This document shows positions 5,694-14,765 of a stretch of DNA of 45,217 nucleotides, in pieces. Both the position numbers and the translations under genes were made by a program. A model generated the notes under the pieces. The model ran no database searches. It was not told where the DNA came from and saw only the letters and a program-made list of their open reading frames with translations. Numbering within the stretch: the stretch's first letter is position 1; every line of letters starts with the position of its first letter. This DNA is from an uncultured Bacteroidales bacterium (GTDB lineage Bacteria > Bacteroidota > Bacteroidia > Bacteroidales > Paludibacteraceae), in contig CADCCH010000013.1 of assembly GCA_902799875.1 (NCBI GenBank), positions 1-45,217 of the forward strand, in the 5' to 3' direction.

Positions 5694-7058
5694 ATGTTAG
5701 AAAACTTCATTATAGGACGAATTAAGGCGGAATTACCGTTTGAACCCAACGCAGAGAAAGAAGGACTGCTGCAAGCGCTGGGGACTTTTCTGGTGAGCCG
5801 TGACTCTCGTAAGGCATTCATCTTACGTGGTTATGCCGGCACCGGAAAAACCAGTGTAACGAGTGCTTTGGTGCGGGCTTTGAAAGGTTTAAAGCAACCG
5901 TGTATCCTACTCGCCCCTACCGGACGTGCCGCCAAGGTGTTGAGTCGTTATTCAGGAGAACAAGCGTACACGATTCATAAGAAGATCTACCGCCAGAATC
6001 AGTTAGGGGTCGAGGCGTTTTCGTTGAGTGACAACTTATATAAGAATACCTTGTTTATCGTCGATGAGGCCTCGATGCTAAGCGGGGAGCGGGATAACAT
6101 GACTTTCGGTAGCGGATGCCTGCTGGATGACCTGGTACGCTACGTGTATAATGGTCAAGGGTGCAGTCTGCTGCTCTTGGGAGATGATGCCCAGTTACCC
6201 CCGGTAGGAAGTGAGTTAAGTCCAGCTTTGAATGCGGATTACATGCAGCATAGTTATGAGCTGTCAGTAGTTAGTTTTCAGTTAACGCAAGTAGCCCGGC
6301 AAGCCTTGGACAGCGGCATTCTTAGCGAAGCTACAAGACTAAGGGGATTACTGAAAAATCCGATTAATCCGAATAATCCGATTACCCTGAATCCGAACGA
6401 CAAAGATATCATCAAGGTGCCGGCCGGAGAGGCGATTGAGTATCTGGAGAACAGTTGGCGGGAAGTAGGACCGGAAGAGACTTTGATTATCACGCGCAGC
6501 AATGTAATGACTAATTTGTACAACGGGGGCGTACGTGCGCGAGTATTATATAAGGAAGAGGACCTGTCGAACGGAGATCGGCTACTGGTGACGAAAAACA
6601 ATTATTTCTGGGCCAAAGAGTACGAAGACTTGGAGTTTATCGCTAATGGCGATATGTTTGTGATCGAGCGTTTGTATAACCGCCATGAGATGTATGGTTT
6701 TGAGTTTGCCCGCGCGTCTTTGCGTTCGGTAGATTACAACTGGGAGATTGAGGCGCTGGTGTGGATCGACACCTTGAAAACCGATACTCCGGAAGCCAAT
6801 TATGCGTTGCAGAAGACCTTGTTTAGTCATATTGCAGAGGATTATCCGGAGATACGAAACAAGAAAGAACTGGTAAAAAAAATCTACGATTCGCCGTATT
6901 ACAATGCCCTTCAGGTGCGGTTTGCCTATTGTGTAACTGGGCACAAAGCCCAAGGCGGACAATGGAGGCACGTGTACATTGATCCCCCACCCGATGACCT
7001 TAGATGGCTCTATACCGCCGTCACCAGAGCTACTGAAAAAATCTATATATTGCGATAA
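5694..7058 (+). CDS. RecD-like superfamily 1 DNA helicase (AAA_30 / UvrD_C_2)
   Basis: This 454-residue ATPase of the RecD2-like group has Walker A GYAGTGKT (46-53), motif Ia LLAPTGRAA, Walker B IVDEASML (122-129), motif III GDDAQLPPVG (163-172), and near the C-terminus motif V (TGHKAQG) and motif VI (YTAVTRATEK). It is shorter than full RecD2 and lacks its N-terminal helix-hairpin-helix part, like many Bacteroidota stand-alone AAA helicases. Two tandem arrays lie in frame: 6264-6284, and 6357-6383, which encodes NPINPNNP. It is a single-gene unit with a palindrome at its promoter. A role in recombination or repair is likely from the family; the substrate is unknown. Confidence 0.88.
   Translation: MLENFIIGRIKAELPFEPNAEKEGLLQALGTFLVSRDSRKAFILRGYAGTGKTSVTSALVRALKGLKQPCILLAPTGRAAKVLSRYSGEQAYTIHKKIYRQNQLGVEAFSLSDNLYKNTLFIVDEASMLSGERDNMTFGSGCLLDDLVRYVYNGQGCSLLLLGDDAQLPPVGSELSPALNADYMQHSYELSVVSFQLTQVARQALDSGILSEATRLRGLLKNPINPNNPITLNPNDKDIIKVPAGEAIEYLENSWREVGPEETLIITRSNVMTNLYNGGVRARVLYKEEDLSNGDRLLVTKNNYFWAKEYEDLEFIANGDMFVIERLYNRHEMYGFEFARASLRSVDYNWEIEALVWIDTLKTDTPEANYALQKTLFSHIAEDYPEIRNKKELVKKIYDSPYYNALQVRFAYCVTGHKAQGGQWRHVYIDPPPDDLRWLYTAVTRATEKIYILR
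6264..6284 (+). repeat. Tandem array, 7-base unit, three copies, inside the helicase
   Basis: TCAGTAG, TTAGTTT and TCAGTTA follow each other in frame. The unit resembles the TCAG-based array in rlmD. Confidence 0.6.
6357..6392 (+). repeat. Tandem array, 9-base unit, three to four copies, inside the helicase
   Basis: Three clean units AATCCGATT / AATCCGAAT and one degenerate unit encode an Asn-Pro-rich loop (NPINPNNP). The array is in frame. Confidence 0.8.
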
Positions 7059-7080
7059 TTTTTAGAAAAATTATAAATTA

Positions 7081-7112
7081 TTTGCGTATATGGATTTTTT
7101 TTTGTAATTTTG
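7081..7112 (+). promoter_or_regulatory. Promoter of the lipoprotein-OmpA-yebC-rsmG unit
   Basis: TTTG (7081-7084) and TAATTTTG (7105-7112) are 20 bases apart. The -7 box runs into an inverted repeat TTTTGC, AC, GCAAAA at the predicted start site. Confidence 0.8.
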
Positions 7113-7157
7113 CACGCAAAAATGGATTTAATAACAAACAAAAATCTATATTTACGT

Positions 7158-9005
7158 ATGAATTGCAAACATTTACATGTACTCATTGCTATTCTGGCAG
7201 TCGGCATGTTGGCAAGTTGTCATTCAGACATCGATCTCCAAAATGTGGACAAGAAAGCAGAATTGCAAATGGGTTTGGCGCTACCTATTGGTAGTATCCA
7301 TGCTACGCTTATCGACTTCGTTGGAGGCGGTAAAGTGGACAATCTGTATGTAGAAAACGGTATGCTGACGTGGCGTGACACGTTCCCCGATTCGAAACAG
7401 TTCCACGCGGTGAAGATGGACAAAGACACCACTTCCAAAGATTTCTCGCTGTTGGTTTATACGCAGTTGAGTGACTCGGGTGCTATTTCCGGAGGTGTAG
7501 TTCCGGGCGACGACAGCAAGCAGTGGCATCTGCCGTTTGATCTGGAGTTGACGTTTAAGGGTATTAACGATGCGCTGGGTAACGAGCGTGTGGATAGTGC
7601 ACTGATCTCAGAGGCCAGTTTCATTACCTGTTTGAAGAAGAAAGATTTCGATCTGGAATGGGCTTGGATTGACTCGATTGTCTTGGATTTAGGCTCACAG
7701 GTTCGCCGTCATGATGGAAACACCATGCGCGTGTATGAGCGCGGACAAGCCGGTGGTTTCGATCGCGAGATGTATACCACGGTGGATAATTTCTCGCTCT
7801 GCATGATGGATGATCCTTCCAAGGCTCCGAGCAGAACCAATGTGGTGAAATCAGCGAAATTCAAAACGCATATCTACTTCACGATCCCGACGGGTTATAG
7901 CGTACCGGTTACTACCACTTCGGAAATCACCTACACGCAGAAAGTGCGTTTCATCCATTATCGTGCTATCTGGGGTTACTTCAAACCCTCGAGCGATATG
8001 TTTGTTGAGGTTAAAACGCCAATTGGAGAGCGTATGGGTAGTTTGAGTTTCTTGCAGAGCGGTAACTATCCTTTCTCGGATCCGGAGATGAAGGTGGAGA
8101 TCACGACGCAGATTGCCGGTATCATGCGTATCGACAGTTGTTATGTCTTCGCGCAGGATCCGGAGGGTCACCGTACGTACGCTAATTTCGATGGTGACAC
8201 GATCAAGAACTACGTGCCGCTGGTAGGTACCCCGCTCGACCCGCACACCAGTACAATCGGTGCTTCGACGATGTTGTACACGATTTTCGACAAGCGTTCG
8301 GATAGAGGACATATCGATGACCTGTTCGGTAAGATTCCTGATTCGCTGGGCTATAAGTTCAAAGTGGATTTCGATACCAAGCTTTCTCAGCAGGTTCGTA
8401 TGACTCCGGAGGATTCGATTAAGATCAATGCGATTTGTACCCTGCCTATGCAATTTAACAAGGGTCTTTATATTGAATATAACGATACGCTTAATGATGT
8501 GAAGTTGAGTCAGTACAGTTTGGACTCCATGATGGCCGGTTCAAACGTGATCGACAGCATCAAATCGACGGATATCACACTCTTCATGACGGCTTACAAC
8601 GATATCCACGCAACCATCCGTGGCGTGATGCGTTGTTATGACAAGGACGGAAAGATGGTAATGGATCCGGCAGATAAGGCGAAACCTTTCCTGCTCTTCC
8701 CGCAAGACACGTTATTGTTCGATGCACCTAAGTTTGAGCTCAAGAGCAACACGTGGGGGATGTCCGCTCCGGGTCAGAACGTACTTACCGCTAAGCTGAA
8801 CAAGCAACAGGTAGATGTGCTGCCGAGCATCAAGCGAATCATCTTTAAGGGTGTCATTGACGATCGTTCGCTGCAATATACATTCGATAAAGGGGAAAAC
8901 AAGGTGGTTAAGTTCACCGACGACCAGGGGCTGAACATTCAACTTGGTTTGACCACGCAAGCGGATGTGATACTGAATTTGGGTAAAACCGAAAATAAAA
9001 AATAA
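7158..9005 (+). CDS. Large lipoprotein of unknown function, upstream of the OmpA-family protein
   Basis: I prefer ATG 7158 (615 residues) to ATG 7122 because it gives a clean lipoprotein signal: MNCKHLHVLIAILAVGMLASC, with lipobox ASC. The mature protein has many alternating hydrophobic and Thr/Ser/Asp segments, suggesting a beta-rich exported protein, and no catalytic motif I recognise. It ends 13 bases before the DUF5723-OmpA gene, which has its own strong Shine-Dalgarno. The pair probably works together in the outer membrane, for example as a surface lipoprotein held by the OmpA-like protein; that is inference from linkage. Confidence 0.82.
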   Translation: MNCKHLHVLIAILAVGMLASCHSDIDLQNVDKKAELQMGLALPIGSIHATLIDFVGGGKVDNLYVENGMLTWRDTFPDSKQFHAVKMDKDTTSKDFSLLVYTQLSDSGAISGGVVPGDDSKQWHLPFDLELTFKGINDALGNERVDSALISEASFITCLKKKDFDLEWAWIDSIVLDLGSQVRRHDGNTMRVYERGQAGGFDREMYTTVDNFSLCMMDDPSKAPSRTNVVKSAKFKTHIYFTIPTGYSVPVTTTSEITYTQKVRFIHYRAIWGYFKPSSDMFVEVKTPIGERMGSLSFLQSGNYPFSDPEMKVEITTQIAGIMRIDSCYVFAQDPEGHRTYANFDGDTIKNYVPLVGTPLDPHTSTIGASTMLYTIFDKRSDRGHIDDLFGKIPDSLGYKFKVDFDTKLSQQVRMTPEDSIKINAICTLPMQFNKGLYIEYNDTLNDVKLSQYSLDSMMAGSNVIDSIKSTDITLFMTAYNDIHATIRGVMRCYDKDGKMVMDPADKAKPFLLFPQDTLLFDAPKFELKSNTWGMSAPGQNVLTAKLNKQQVDVLPSIKRIIFKGVIDDRSLQYTFDKGENKVVKFTDDQGLNIQLGLTTQADVILNLGKTENKK

Positions 9006-9010
9006 GGAGG
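9004..9010 (+). promoter_or_regulatory. Strong Shine-Dalgarno before the OmpA-family gene
   Basis: AAGGAGG overlaps the previous stop codon and sits eight bases before ATG 9019. Such a motif is unusual for a chromosomal Bacteroidota gene and fits very high expression of an abundant envelope protein. Confidence 0.6.
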
Positions 9011-9018
9011 GCTGAATC

Positions 9019-11721
9019 ATGAAAACGAAAAAATATATTCTCGCAGCCCTTGTGGCAATGTTTGCTATCAGTGCAAGTGCGCAACAGGTAACGACCCTCT
9101 ATTTTTTGGAGAACGCCCCGATGCGTCACACGATCAACCCGGCCTTCCAACCTGTCAGCAGAGGTTACATCAACTTCACACCGCTCGGATGGATGGAGTA
9201 TAGTTTCGGAAACAACTCGTTGACGATGAACGACCTCATCTTTACGGCCAGGGATCCCAAAACGGGTCAGATGCAGACGGTAACGGTGCTCCACCCTAAT
9301 GCTGACAAGCAGAAGTTCCTCAAACAACTGCACAGTATGATGTATATTAACGGAGACATCAATATCGGCATCCTCAACATGGGTTTCCGTGTAAAGGAGA
9401 AAGGATTTGTGACGATTGGTGTCAACGAGCGCGTAGAGTTAGGTCAGACAGAGCCTAAGTCGCTGTTTAATTTCCTGTTAGGCGGTGGTTTTGCGGACTT
9501 GAGCGGTGGTTTGAACACCATTACCCTCTCCGGTATGGGTACCGGTTTAAAGGCATATACCGAGGTAAGCGGTGGTTACAGCCATCAGCTTAACGAGCAT
9601 TGGACCATTGGTGGTAAACTCAAAGTACTGCTCGGACAAGCGTATGTAGGACTGAATGCAAAAACCCTCAATCTCTATGCTAACCAAGAGGCCTGGAAAT
9701 TAGGAGGAAACATGAATCTCGAGATTGCAGGTCCGCTCAACATGGAGTATCTGGACCAGTTTGCGCAAGATAAAACCGGTAAGGAGATTTATGAGTCCTT
9801 CAATGGTGTAGGAACTGCTCCGAAGATTGATTTCGGCAAGTTGGTTGACACATCTGATTTGACGAAGCTGATTACGCCTGCCGGTTATGGAGCAGCCATC
9901 GACTTCGGTTTTGCATGGAAACCAATCAAGCAATTGCAGATTAGTGCTGCTTTAACGGATCTTGGCTTCATCTATTGGAGCAATAGCGATCGTTTTGAGT
10001 GCGTAATGGATAGTGCAAAAGCGAAATTCACGGGTGCCGGTCAGGTGGAATACAGTCAGTATCAAGATCAGAACGGACAGTTCAACACGCAGATGCTGAT
10101 GGATTCAGCTATGAATAATTTGATGAACATGCTGACCGGTGTGACCTTTGGTAAATCGCAGAAGAAAGGTTTTGCACGCATGACCTCGGCTCGTCTGAAT
10201 GTAGGTCTGGATGCCAATTTCTGGGACAACCGCATCGGCATCGGTGTCGTTTCTGCTACCCGTCTGTACAACGCACGTTTGTACGAGGAGGTAACCTTTG
10301 GTTTTGCCTTCCGTCCGGTCAACTGGTTCAATATCGCTGCTACCTATTCGCTGATGAACAACGGTAAGTACAGTAATATTGGTGCCGGTCTGGGCTTCAT
10401 GCCGTACGACGGTATCAACCTCACACTGGCGATGGATTATATCCCGACCAGTTATGCCAAGATGCCGAACTCGAACATGTATGTATTGCCGGACAAGACC
10501 AAAATGTTCAACCTCGCGCTGGGCTTCTCCATCTGCTGGGGTTCCAATCGCAAGGACTCGGATAAGGACGGTGTATGGGATAAGATCGATATGTGTCCCG
10601 AGACTCCTGTGGGCGTTAAAGTGGACAAACAAGGTTGTCCGGAAGACGCCGACAAAGACGGAATTCCTGATTACCTCGACAAATGTCCCAACACCTTACC
10701 GGAAGCTGTTTCGTTTATTGACGAGAACGGCTGTGACAAGGATACGGACGGTGACGGTATCGAAGACTACCGTGATCTGTGTCCGGATACTCCGGAAGAG
10801 GCTCGCGGATATGTAGATGAGATGGGTTGTCCGCTCGATAGCGACGGCGACGGTGTATCCGATTATATGGACGAGTGCCCTGGTACTCCGGAAGCAGCTT
10901 ACGGTCAGACAGACGGTCGCGGTTGCCCGCGTGATAGCGACGGTGACGGTGTACCTGATTATATGGACGAGTGTCCGAACACGCCGGAGGCTTCGTACGG
11001 TATGATTGACATGAAGGGTTGTCCGCTCGATAGTGACGGTGACGGTGTACCTGATTATATGGATCAATGTCCTGGAACTCCGGCTGACGCACGCGCTACG
11101 GTGAATGAGTTCGGTTGTGCTAAGGATACCGACGGCGACGGTGTAGAAGACTGGAAAGATGAGTGTCCGGGAACTCCAGAGGCTGCTCGCGGATTTGTAG
11201 ATGCTCGCGGTTGTGTACTGGATACCGATAATGACGGTGTACCTGATTATCTGGATAAATGTCCGACTGTAGCCGGTCCGAAGGCTAACAAGGGATGTCC
11301 GGAAGTAAAACGCGAGGTACGTCAGTTGCTCCAGAAAGCAATGCAAGGTATCGAGTTCGAGTCCGGCAAGGCTACTATTAAACCGAAGTCCTACCCGCTC
11401 TTGAACCAAATTGCGAAGATCTTCATCGACAACAAAGACTATATCATTGAGGTACAAGGTCACACGGATAACACGGGTAAGGCAGAGATCAACCAAGAGC
11501 TGTCTGAGAAACGTGCAAATGCCGTACGCGACTACCTGATTGCTCAAGGTGTTGACTTCCAACGTCTAACGGCTGTCGGCTACGGTCCGGATCAACCGAT
11601 CGCAGACAACAGCACCAAGGCCGGTCGTGCAAAGAATCGTCGTGTTGAGTTCAAGATCAGCTTCGAGGAGGTTCATTATGAGAGCGTGATGGATCAGGCT
11701 GATCCTACTCCGGCGCAATAA
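9019..11721 (+). CDS. DUF5723 / thrombospondin type-3 / OmpA-family outer membrane protein
   Basis: This 900-residue envelope protein has a signal peptide (MKTKKYILAALVAMFAISASAQQ). Residues about 25-500 resemble a DUF5723 beta-barrel (PAFQPVSRGYINFTPLGW, many aromatic-ended strands). Residues 513-761 are eight thrombospondin type-3 repeats of about 31 residues, each with a DxDxDGxxD calcium loop and paired Cys (DCP/GCP). Residues 762-890 are an OmpA peptidoglycan-binding domain with FESGKATIKP, VQGHTDNTG and NRRVEF. The expected job is to tie the outer membrane to peptidoglycan through a calcium-stiffened stalk. It follows a linked lipoprotein and precedes yebC with a 25-base gap lacking a promoter. 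Confidence 0.92.
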   Translation: MKTKKYILAALVAMFAISASAQQVTTLYFLENAPMRHTINPAFQPVSRGYINFTPLGWMEYSFGNNSLTMNDLIFTARDPKTGQMQTVTVLHPNADKQKFLKQLHSMMYINGDINIGILNMGFRVKEKGFVTIGVNERVELGQTEPKSLFNFLLGGGFADLSGGLNTITLSGMGTGLKAYTEVSGGYSHQLNEHWTIGGKLKVLLGQAYVGLNAKTLNLYANQEAWKLGGNMNLEIAGPLNMEYLDQFAQDKTGKEIYESFNGVGTAPKIDFGKLVDTSDLTKLITPAGYGAAIDFGFAWKPIKQLQISAALTDLGFIYWSNSDRFECVMDSAKAKFTGAGQVEYSQYQDQNGQFNTQMLMDSAMNNLMNMLTGVTFGKSQKKGFARMTSARLNVGLDANFWDNRIGIGVVSATRLYNARLYEEVTFGFAFRPVNWFNIAATYSLMNNGKYSNIGAGLGFMPYDGINLTLAMDYIPTSYAKMPNSNMYVLPDKTKMFNLALGFSICWGSNRKDSDKDGVWDKIDMCPETPVGVKVDKQGCPEDADKDGIPDYLDKCPNTLPEAVSFIDENGCDKDTDGDGIEDYRDLCPDTPEEARGYVDEMGCPLDSDGDGVSDYMDECPGTPEAAYGQTDGRGCPRDSDGDGVPDYMDECPNTPEASYGMIDMKGCPLDSDGDGVPDYMDQCPGTPADARATVNEFGCAKDTDGDGVEDWKDECPGTPEAARGFVDARGCVLDTDNDGVPDYLDKCPTVAGPKANKGCPEVKREVRQLLQKAMQGIEFESGKATIKPKSYPLLNQIAKIFIDNKDYIIEVQGHTDNTGKAEINQELSEKRANAVRDYLIAQGVDFQRLTAVGYGPDQPIADNSTKAGRAKNRRVEFKISFEEVHYESVMDQADPTPAQ
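10555..11303 (+). repeat. Eight coding repeats of the thrombospondin type-3 stalk
   Basis: Eight repeats of about 93-96 bases encode the calcium-binding stalk. Repeats 4 to 6 are the most alike (DSDGDGVxDYMD), which suggests recent duplication or conversion among them. Confidence 0.85.
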
Positions 11722-11746
11722 TTGAAAATTGTAAAATTTATATATT

Positions 11747-12463
11747 ATGGGAAGAGCTTTTGAATATCGTAAAGCAACAAAACTGAAAAGATGGGGACAC
11801 ATGTCCCGCACATTCACCAAGTTAGGTAAAGAAATCACGATTGCAGCACGCGAGGGTGGACCGGATCCGGATTCCAACCCGCGTCTGCGTACACTCATCC
11901 AGCAGTGTAAACGTGAGAACATGCCGAAGGATAACATCGATCGCGCTATCAAGAAAGCGACTGATAAGTCATCGGAGGGTTATAAGGAAATCAACTACGA
12001 GGGATACGGTCCTCACGGCATCGCTATCTTCGTAGAGACAGCCACCGATAACCACATGCGTACAGTAGCGAACATCCGCTCCTACTTCACCAAGTTCGGC
12101 GGTACACTCGGTACACAAGGTTCGTTGCAGTTCCTCTTTGACCGCAAGGCATGCTTCACCGTAACAATGAAGGACGGCATCGATCTGGATGAACTGGAGC
12201 TTGAGCTCATTGACTTCGGTGTGGAGGAACTCGGTGTGGACGAAGAGGAGAACACGATTGTGATCTACTCGGACTTCAACGAGGCAATTAACATGCAGAA
12301 GTACCTCGAGGAGCACGGCTTTGAGATCCAAGCCATGGAGTTTGTTCGTATCCCGAACGATACTAAGGAACTGAGTGACGAGCAACGGGAGTCTGTTCAG
12401 AAACTCATCGACAAGATCGAAGAGGACGAAGATGTGCAGAACGTTTTCACCAACATGGCATAA
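11747..12463 (+). CDS. yebC: YebC/PmpR family protein
   Basis: This 238-residue protein has the full YebC/TACO1 signature: the N-terminal GRAFEYRKATKLKRWGHMSR block, TKLGKEITIAAREGG, then NMPKDNIDRAIKKA and YEGYGPHGIAIFVE. Family members are described both as DNA-binding regulators and as translation factors that help ribosomes through proline-rich stretches; the sequence alone does not decide. Length is normal. It follows the OmpA gene after 25 bases with no promoter and precedes rsmG, so it is probably part of the same transcript. Confidence 0.93.
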   Translation: MGRAFEYRKATKLKRWGHMSRTFTKLGKEITIAAREGGPDPDSNPRLRTLIQQCKRENMPKDNIDRAIKKATDKSSEGYKEINYEGYGPHGIAIFVETATDNHMRTVANIRSYFTKFGGTLGTQGSLQFLFDRKACFTVTMKDGIDLDELELELIDFGVEELGVDEEENTIVIYSDFNEAINMQKYLEEHGFEIQAMEFVRIPNDTKELSDEQRESVQKLIDKIEEDEDVQNVFTNMA

Positions 12464-12465
12464 CA

Positions 12466-12493
12466 AAGTTGAATGTTGAAAGTTGAAGGTTTA
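12466..12493 (+). repeat. Tandem array, 7-base unit, four copies, forming the rsmG leader
   Basis: Four 7-base units of the type AAGTTGA / ATGTTGA / AGGTTTA start three bases after the yebC stop and end exactly at the rsmG ATG (12,494). The whole intercistronic spacer is therefore array. Confidence 0.85.
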
Positions 12494-13105
12494 ATGATTA
12501 TATCTGAATACTTCAAATTAAGCGATCGTCAGGCTGAGCAGTTTGCTCAGCTTGACGCGCTTTATCGCGACTGGAACAGCAAGATCAACGTCATCTCGCG
12601 TAAAGACATCGACAATCTGTACGAGCACCACGTGCTGCACTCGTTGGCGATAGCCAAACTACTGCCGTTCCAACCAGGAACAAGCATCATGGACGTCGGT
12701 ACAGGAGGCGGTTTTCCGGGTATTCCGTTGGCGATTCTGTTTCCGGAGTGCCAGTTCCTGCTCATCGATTCGATCGGTAAGAAGATTAAGGTAGCAACAG
12801 AGGTGGCTAAATCCTTAGGGCTCACCAATGTGATCTGCAAGCAGGAGCGCGTGGAGGAAGAGAAACAGAAGTTTGACTTCGTCGTTTCCCGTGCCGTGAT
12901 GCCCCTACCCGATTTAGTAAAACTGGTGCAGAAAAACATCTCCAACAAACACCGCAATGCCGTGCCGAATGGACTGGTGGTGCTCAAAGGAGGAGACCTG
13001 AAGGAGGAGATTGCACCGTATAAAGAAGTGGAAGTAACGCCTTGCAGCAATTACTTCCACGGTGATTGGTTTATTGGCAAGCAGGTTATTTACCTGCCTC
13101 TATAA
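12494..13105 (+). CDS. rsmG: 16S rRNA (guanine-N7)-methyltransferase RsmG (GidB)
   Basis: This 203-residue SAM-dependent enzyme methylates G527 (E. coli numbering) of 16S rRNA at N7. The SAM-binding motif is IMDVGTGGGFPGIPLAI, preceded by the family block NVISRKDIDNLYEHHVLHSL and followed by VVSRAVMPLPDLV. I start at ATG 12,494 (MIISEYF); the upstream in-frame ATG at 12,473 lies within the tandem array and would add seven array-encoded residues. The 3' end converges on and overlaps the pectate lyase gene by 20 bases. Confidence 0.92.
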   Translation: MIISEYFKLSDRQAEQFAQLDALYRDWNSKINVISRKDIDNLYEHHVLHSLAIAKLLPFQPGTSIMDVGTGGGFPGIPLAILFPECQFLLIDSIGKKIKVATEVAKSLGLTNVICKQERVEEEKQKFDFVVSRAVMPLPDLVKLVQKNISNKHRNAVPNGLVVLKGGDLKEEIAPYKEVEVTPCSNYFHGDWFIGKQVIYLPL

Positions 13106-14765
13106 CTTGCCCCTGCAGGGTATACGTTTTAGCTCCGCGCTGGATAAGAATCTGTCCGTCGCGGAGTATTTTTTTGCTCTCTACTACTGACTCCACACTC
13201 TCAATACCTTCGGTAGAAGGTGTATAACCGTCGTCCATCGGCTCTTTGTGCGTCATAGCGTAATCGAGATACATCTCTAACATCGTATAGCCGGAAGCAT
13301 GGCGGACGTTATTATCAGGCGTGTTCGGGTCGCAGCCGTTAGCACTCTCCCACTCGTCCGGCATACCGTCCTTATCCGTATCCACTAATGCCTCAACGGA
13401 CGGATAATCATAAAATCCCTCTGCATCCTCTTCGGTATCGATGATTCCGTTTCCACGCGATGCGCCACTATAGGTCGCTTTCTTATTGCGTGTGTCATCC
13501 ACCAACCGCAGTTCCACATGATCGCGCGGGAAACAACCTGCTGTATCCAGTACGGTCTGAAACGCGTCTTCAGCTGTCTGGAAATCACTTACGGCATAGG
13601 CATACATATCAAAATCATAGCGGCCATAGATGGAATCCTCCGTCCAGCGCCACCAAGGTGTCTTAGGACGAATCAAAGTATCTACGCGTAGTGTATCCAC
13701 CTTGTTATAAGGCGATTTACCGCTTACAGCAGACCAGTTATCCGCGGTAGCGGCAGGTACTCCGTCAAACACATTTCCGGAGAGGTACCATTGGCTCGGT
13801 CCCCATGAATGATCTTGTGGCGCATCTTTGTGAGTCCTGCCAACCTCTACCGAGAAGAAATATTTCTTGTTGGTAGTATTTGGTCCTACCTTATAATAGT
13901 TATTGATGAAATTGCACTCATGCGCCGAGTTAAGACCATTATATTCACCTTCCGCTAATTTAGCAGTATTCTCTCCGCCATAACAACCGTTCGAACCGCC
14001 CTCGAAATTATACTGCACATTATTGATATAATCCAGATAAACCACCCAGTCGTTACTATATGCGCCGTTAAAACGGCACGAACGTTTATTGTTATGAACC
14101 AATAAGTTATGATGATACGTAGCCGGCGAACCGCCCCATTGACAACCATAGGCACGCTGGCCTTTCTTGTGACCCGCGTCGTACAAACCTTCATGCACAA
14201 TACAATATTGCACCGTGATAAAATGGCTGTCATAGGAGTTCATGTTTTCCTCCATAGACCATCCGAAATCGCAATGGTCGAAGATATAACTCTCACAGTT
14301 CTCCGCCCCAACAGCGTTAGCATCCAACAATTTACCATTTACATCGTACTGGCCCAAACGGAAGCGGATATTTCGGACAATAAAATTATTCGAACCGCTA
14401 AACTTCACTTTATGATGAGTAATCACAATTCCCATTCCGGGAGCTGTCTGACCAGCCAAAGTAAAGTTGGAACGCCTATTTAGATTCAATTCTTTGACGA
14501 GCCGGATCTCTCCGGTTACGGCAAAGCAGACGGTCAGCGGCTCGTCCGGATATTGTTTCATCGCCCAGCGCAACGAACCTTCGGTGGCACCTTCGGCATC
14601 GTCCGCCAGCGTCGTCACATACACCACTTTACCTCCTCGACCACCGGAGGTGTATTTACCAAATCCCTCTGCACCAGGGAAAGCAACAATCGTATCCGGC
14701 AGCACAGCCGCAGACAAGGACCAAAGGGACAATGTACAAAGTACCAAAGTTAAAAATTTTTTCAT
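13086..14765 (-). CDS. Secreted pectate lyase-like protein (PL1 type)
   Basis: This 559-residue exported protein starts at ATG 14,765 with the signal peptide MKKFLTLVLCTLSLWSLSAA. The start AFPGAEGFGKYTSGGRGGKV and the later blocks SLRWA, ITHHKVKFSGSNNFIVRNIRFRLG and AYGCQWGGSPATYHHN are typical of right-handed parallel beta-helix pectate lyases. Near residue 470 a calcium loop DTDKDGMPDEWE resembles a thrombospondin type-3 unit. The tail KILRDGQILIQRGAKTYTLQG is like that of the subtilase in this window and suggests type IX-like export. Its start overlaps the upstream stop (ATGA), so it ends the long minus-strand unit. Which pectic substrate it cuts cannot be told. Confidence 0.85.
   Translation of the reverse strand: MKKFLTLVLCTLSLWSLSAAVLPDTIVAFPGAEGFGKYTSGGRGGKVVYVTTLADDAEGATEGSLRWAMKQYPDEPLTVCFAVTGEIRLVKELNLNRRSNFTLAGQTAPGMGIVITHHKVKFSGSNNFIVRNIRFRLGQYDVNGKLLDANAVGAENCESYIFDHCDFGWSMEENMNSYDSHFITVQYCIVHEGLYDAGHKKGQRAYGCQWGGSPATYHHNLLVHNNKRSCRFNGAYSNDWVVYLDYINNVQYNFEGGSNGCYGGENTAKLAEGEYNGLNSAHECNFINNYYKVGPNTTNKKYFFSVEVGRTHKDAPQDHSWGPSQWYLSGNVFDGVPAATADNWSAVSGKSPYNKVDTLRVDTLIRPKTPWWRWTEDSIYGRYDFDMYAYAVSDFQTAEDAFQTVLDTAGCFPRDHVELRLVDDTRNKKATYSGASRGNGIIDTEEDAEGFYDYPSVEALVDTDKDGMPDEWESANGCDPNTPDNNVRHASGYTMLEMYLDYAMTHKEPMDDGYTPSTEGIESVESVVESKKILRDGQILIQRGAKTYTLQGQVIEAGK
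13165..13195 (-). repeat. Degenerate 9-base repeat before the lyase tail
   Basis: On the minus strand, GAGAGTGTG-like 9-base units encode IESVESVVES, just before the sorting-type tail. The units are poorly conserved, so this is a weak case, but its place matches the array in the subtilase. Confidence 0.4.

Noticed and set aside
10555..11303. Regularly spaced DNA repeats that could be taken for a CRISPR array
   Set aside because: The repeats are in frame, about 93-96 bases long, and encode thrombospondin type-3 calcium loops within one long protein.
13081..13097. GCAGGT/ACCTGC stem near the rsmG-pectate lyase convergence as a terminator
   Set aside because: There is no T run on either strand and it lies in the rsmG coding end; it may be chance.
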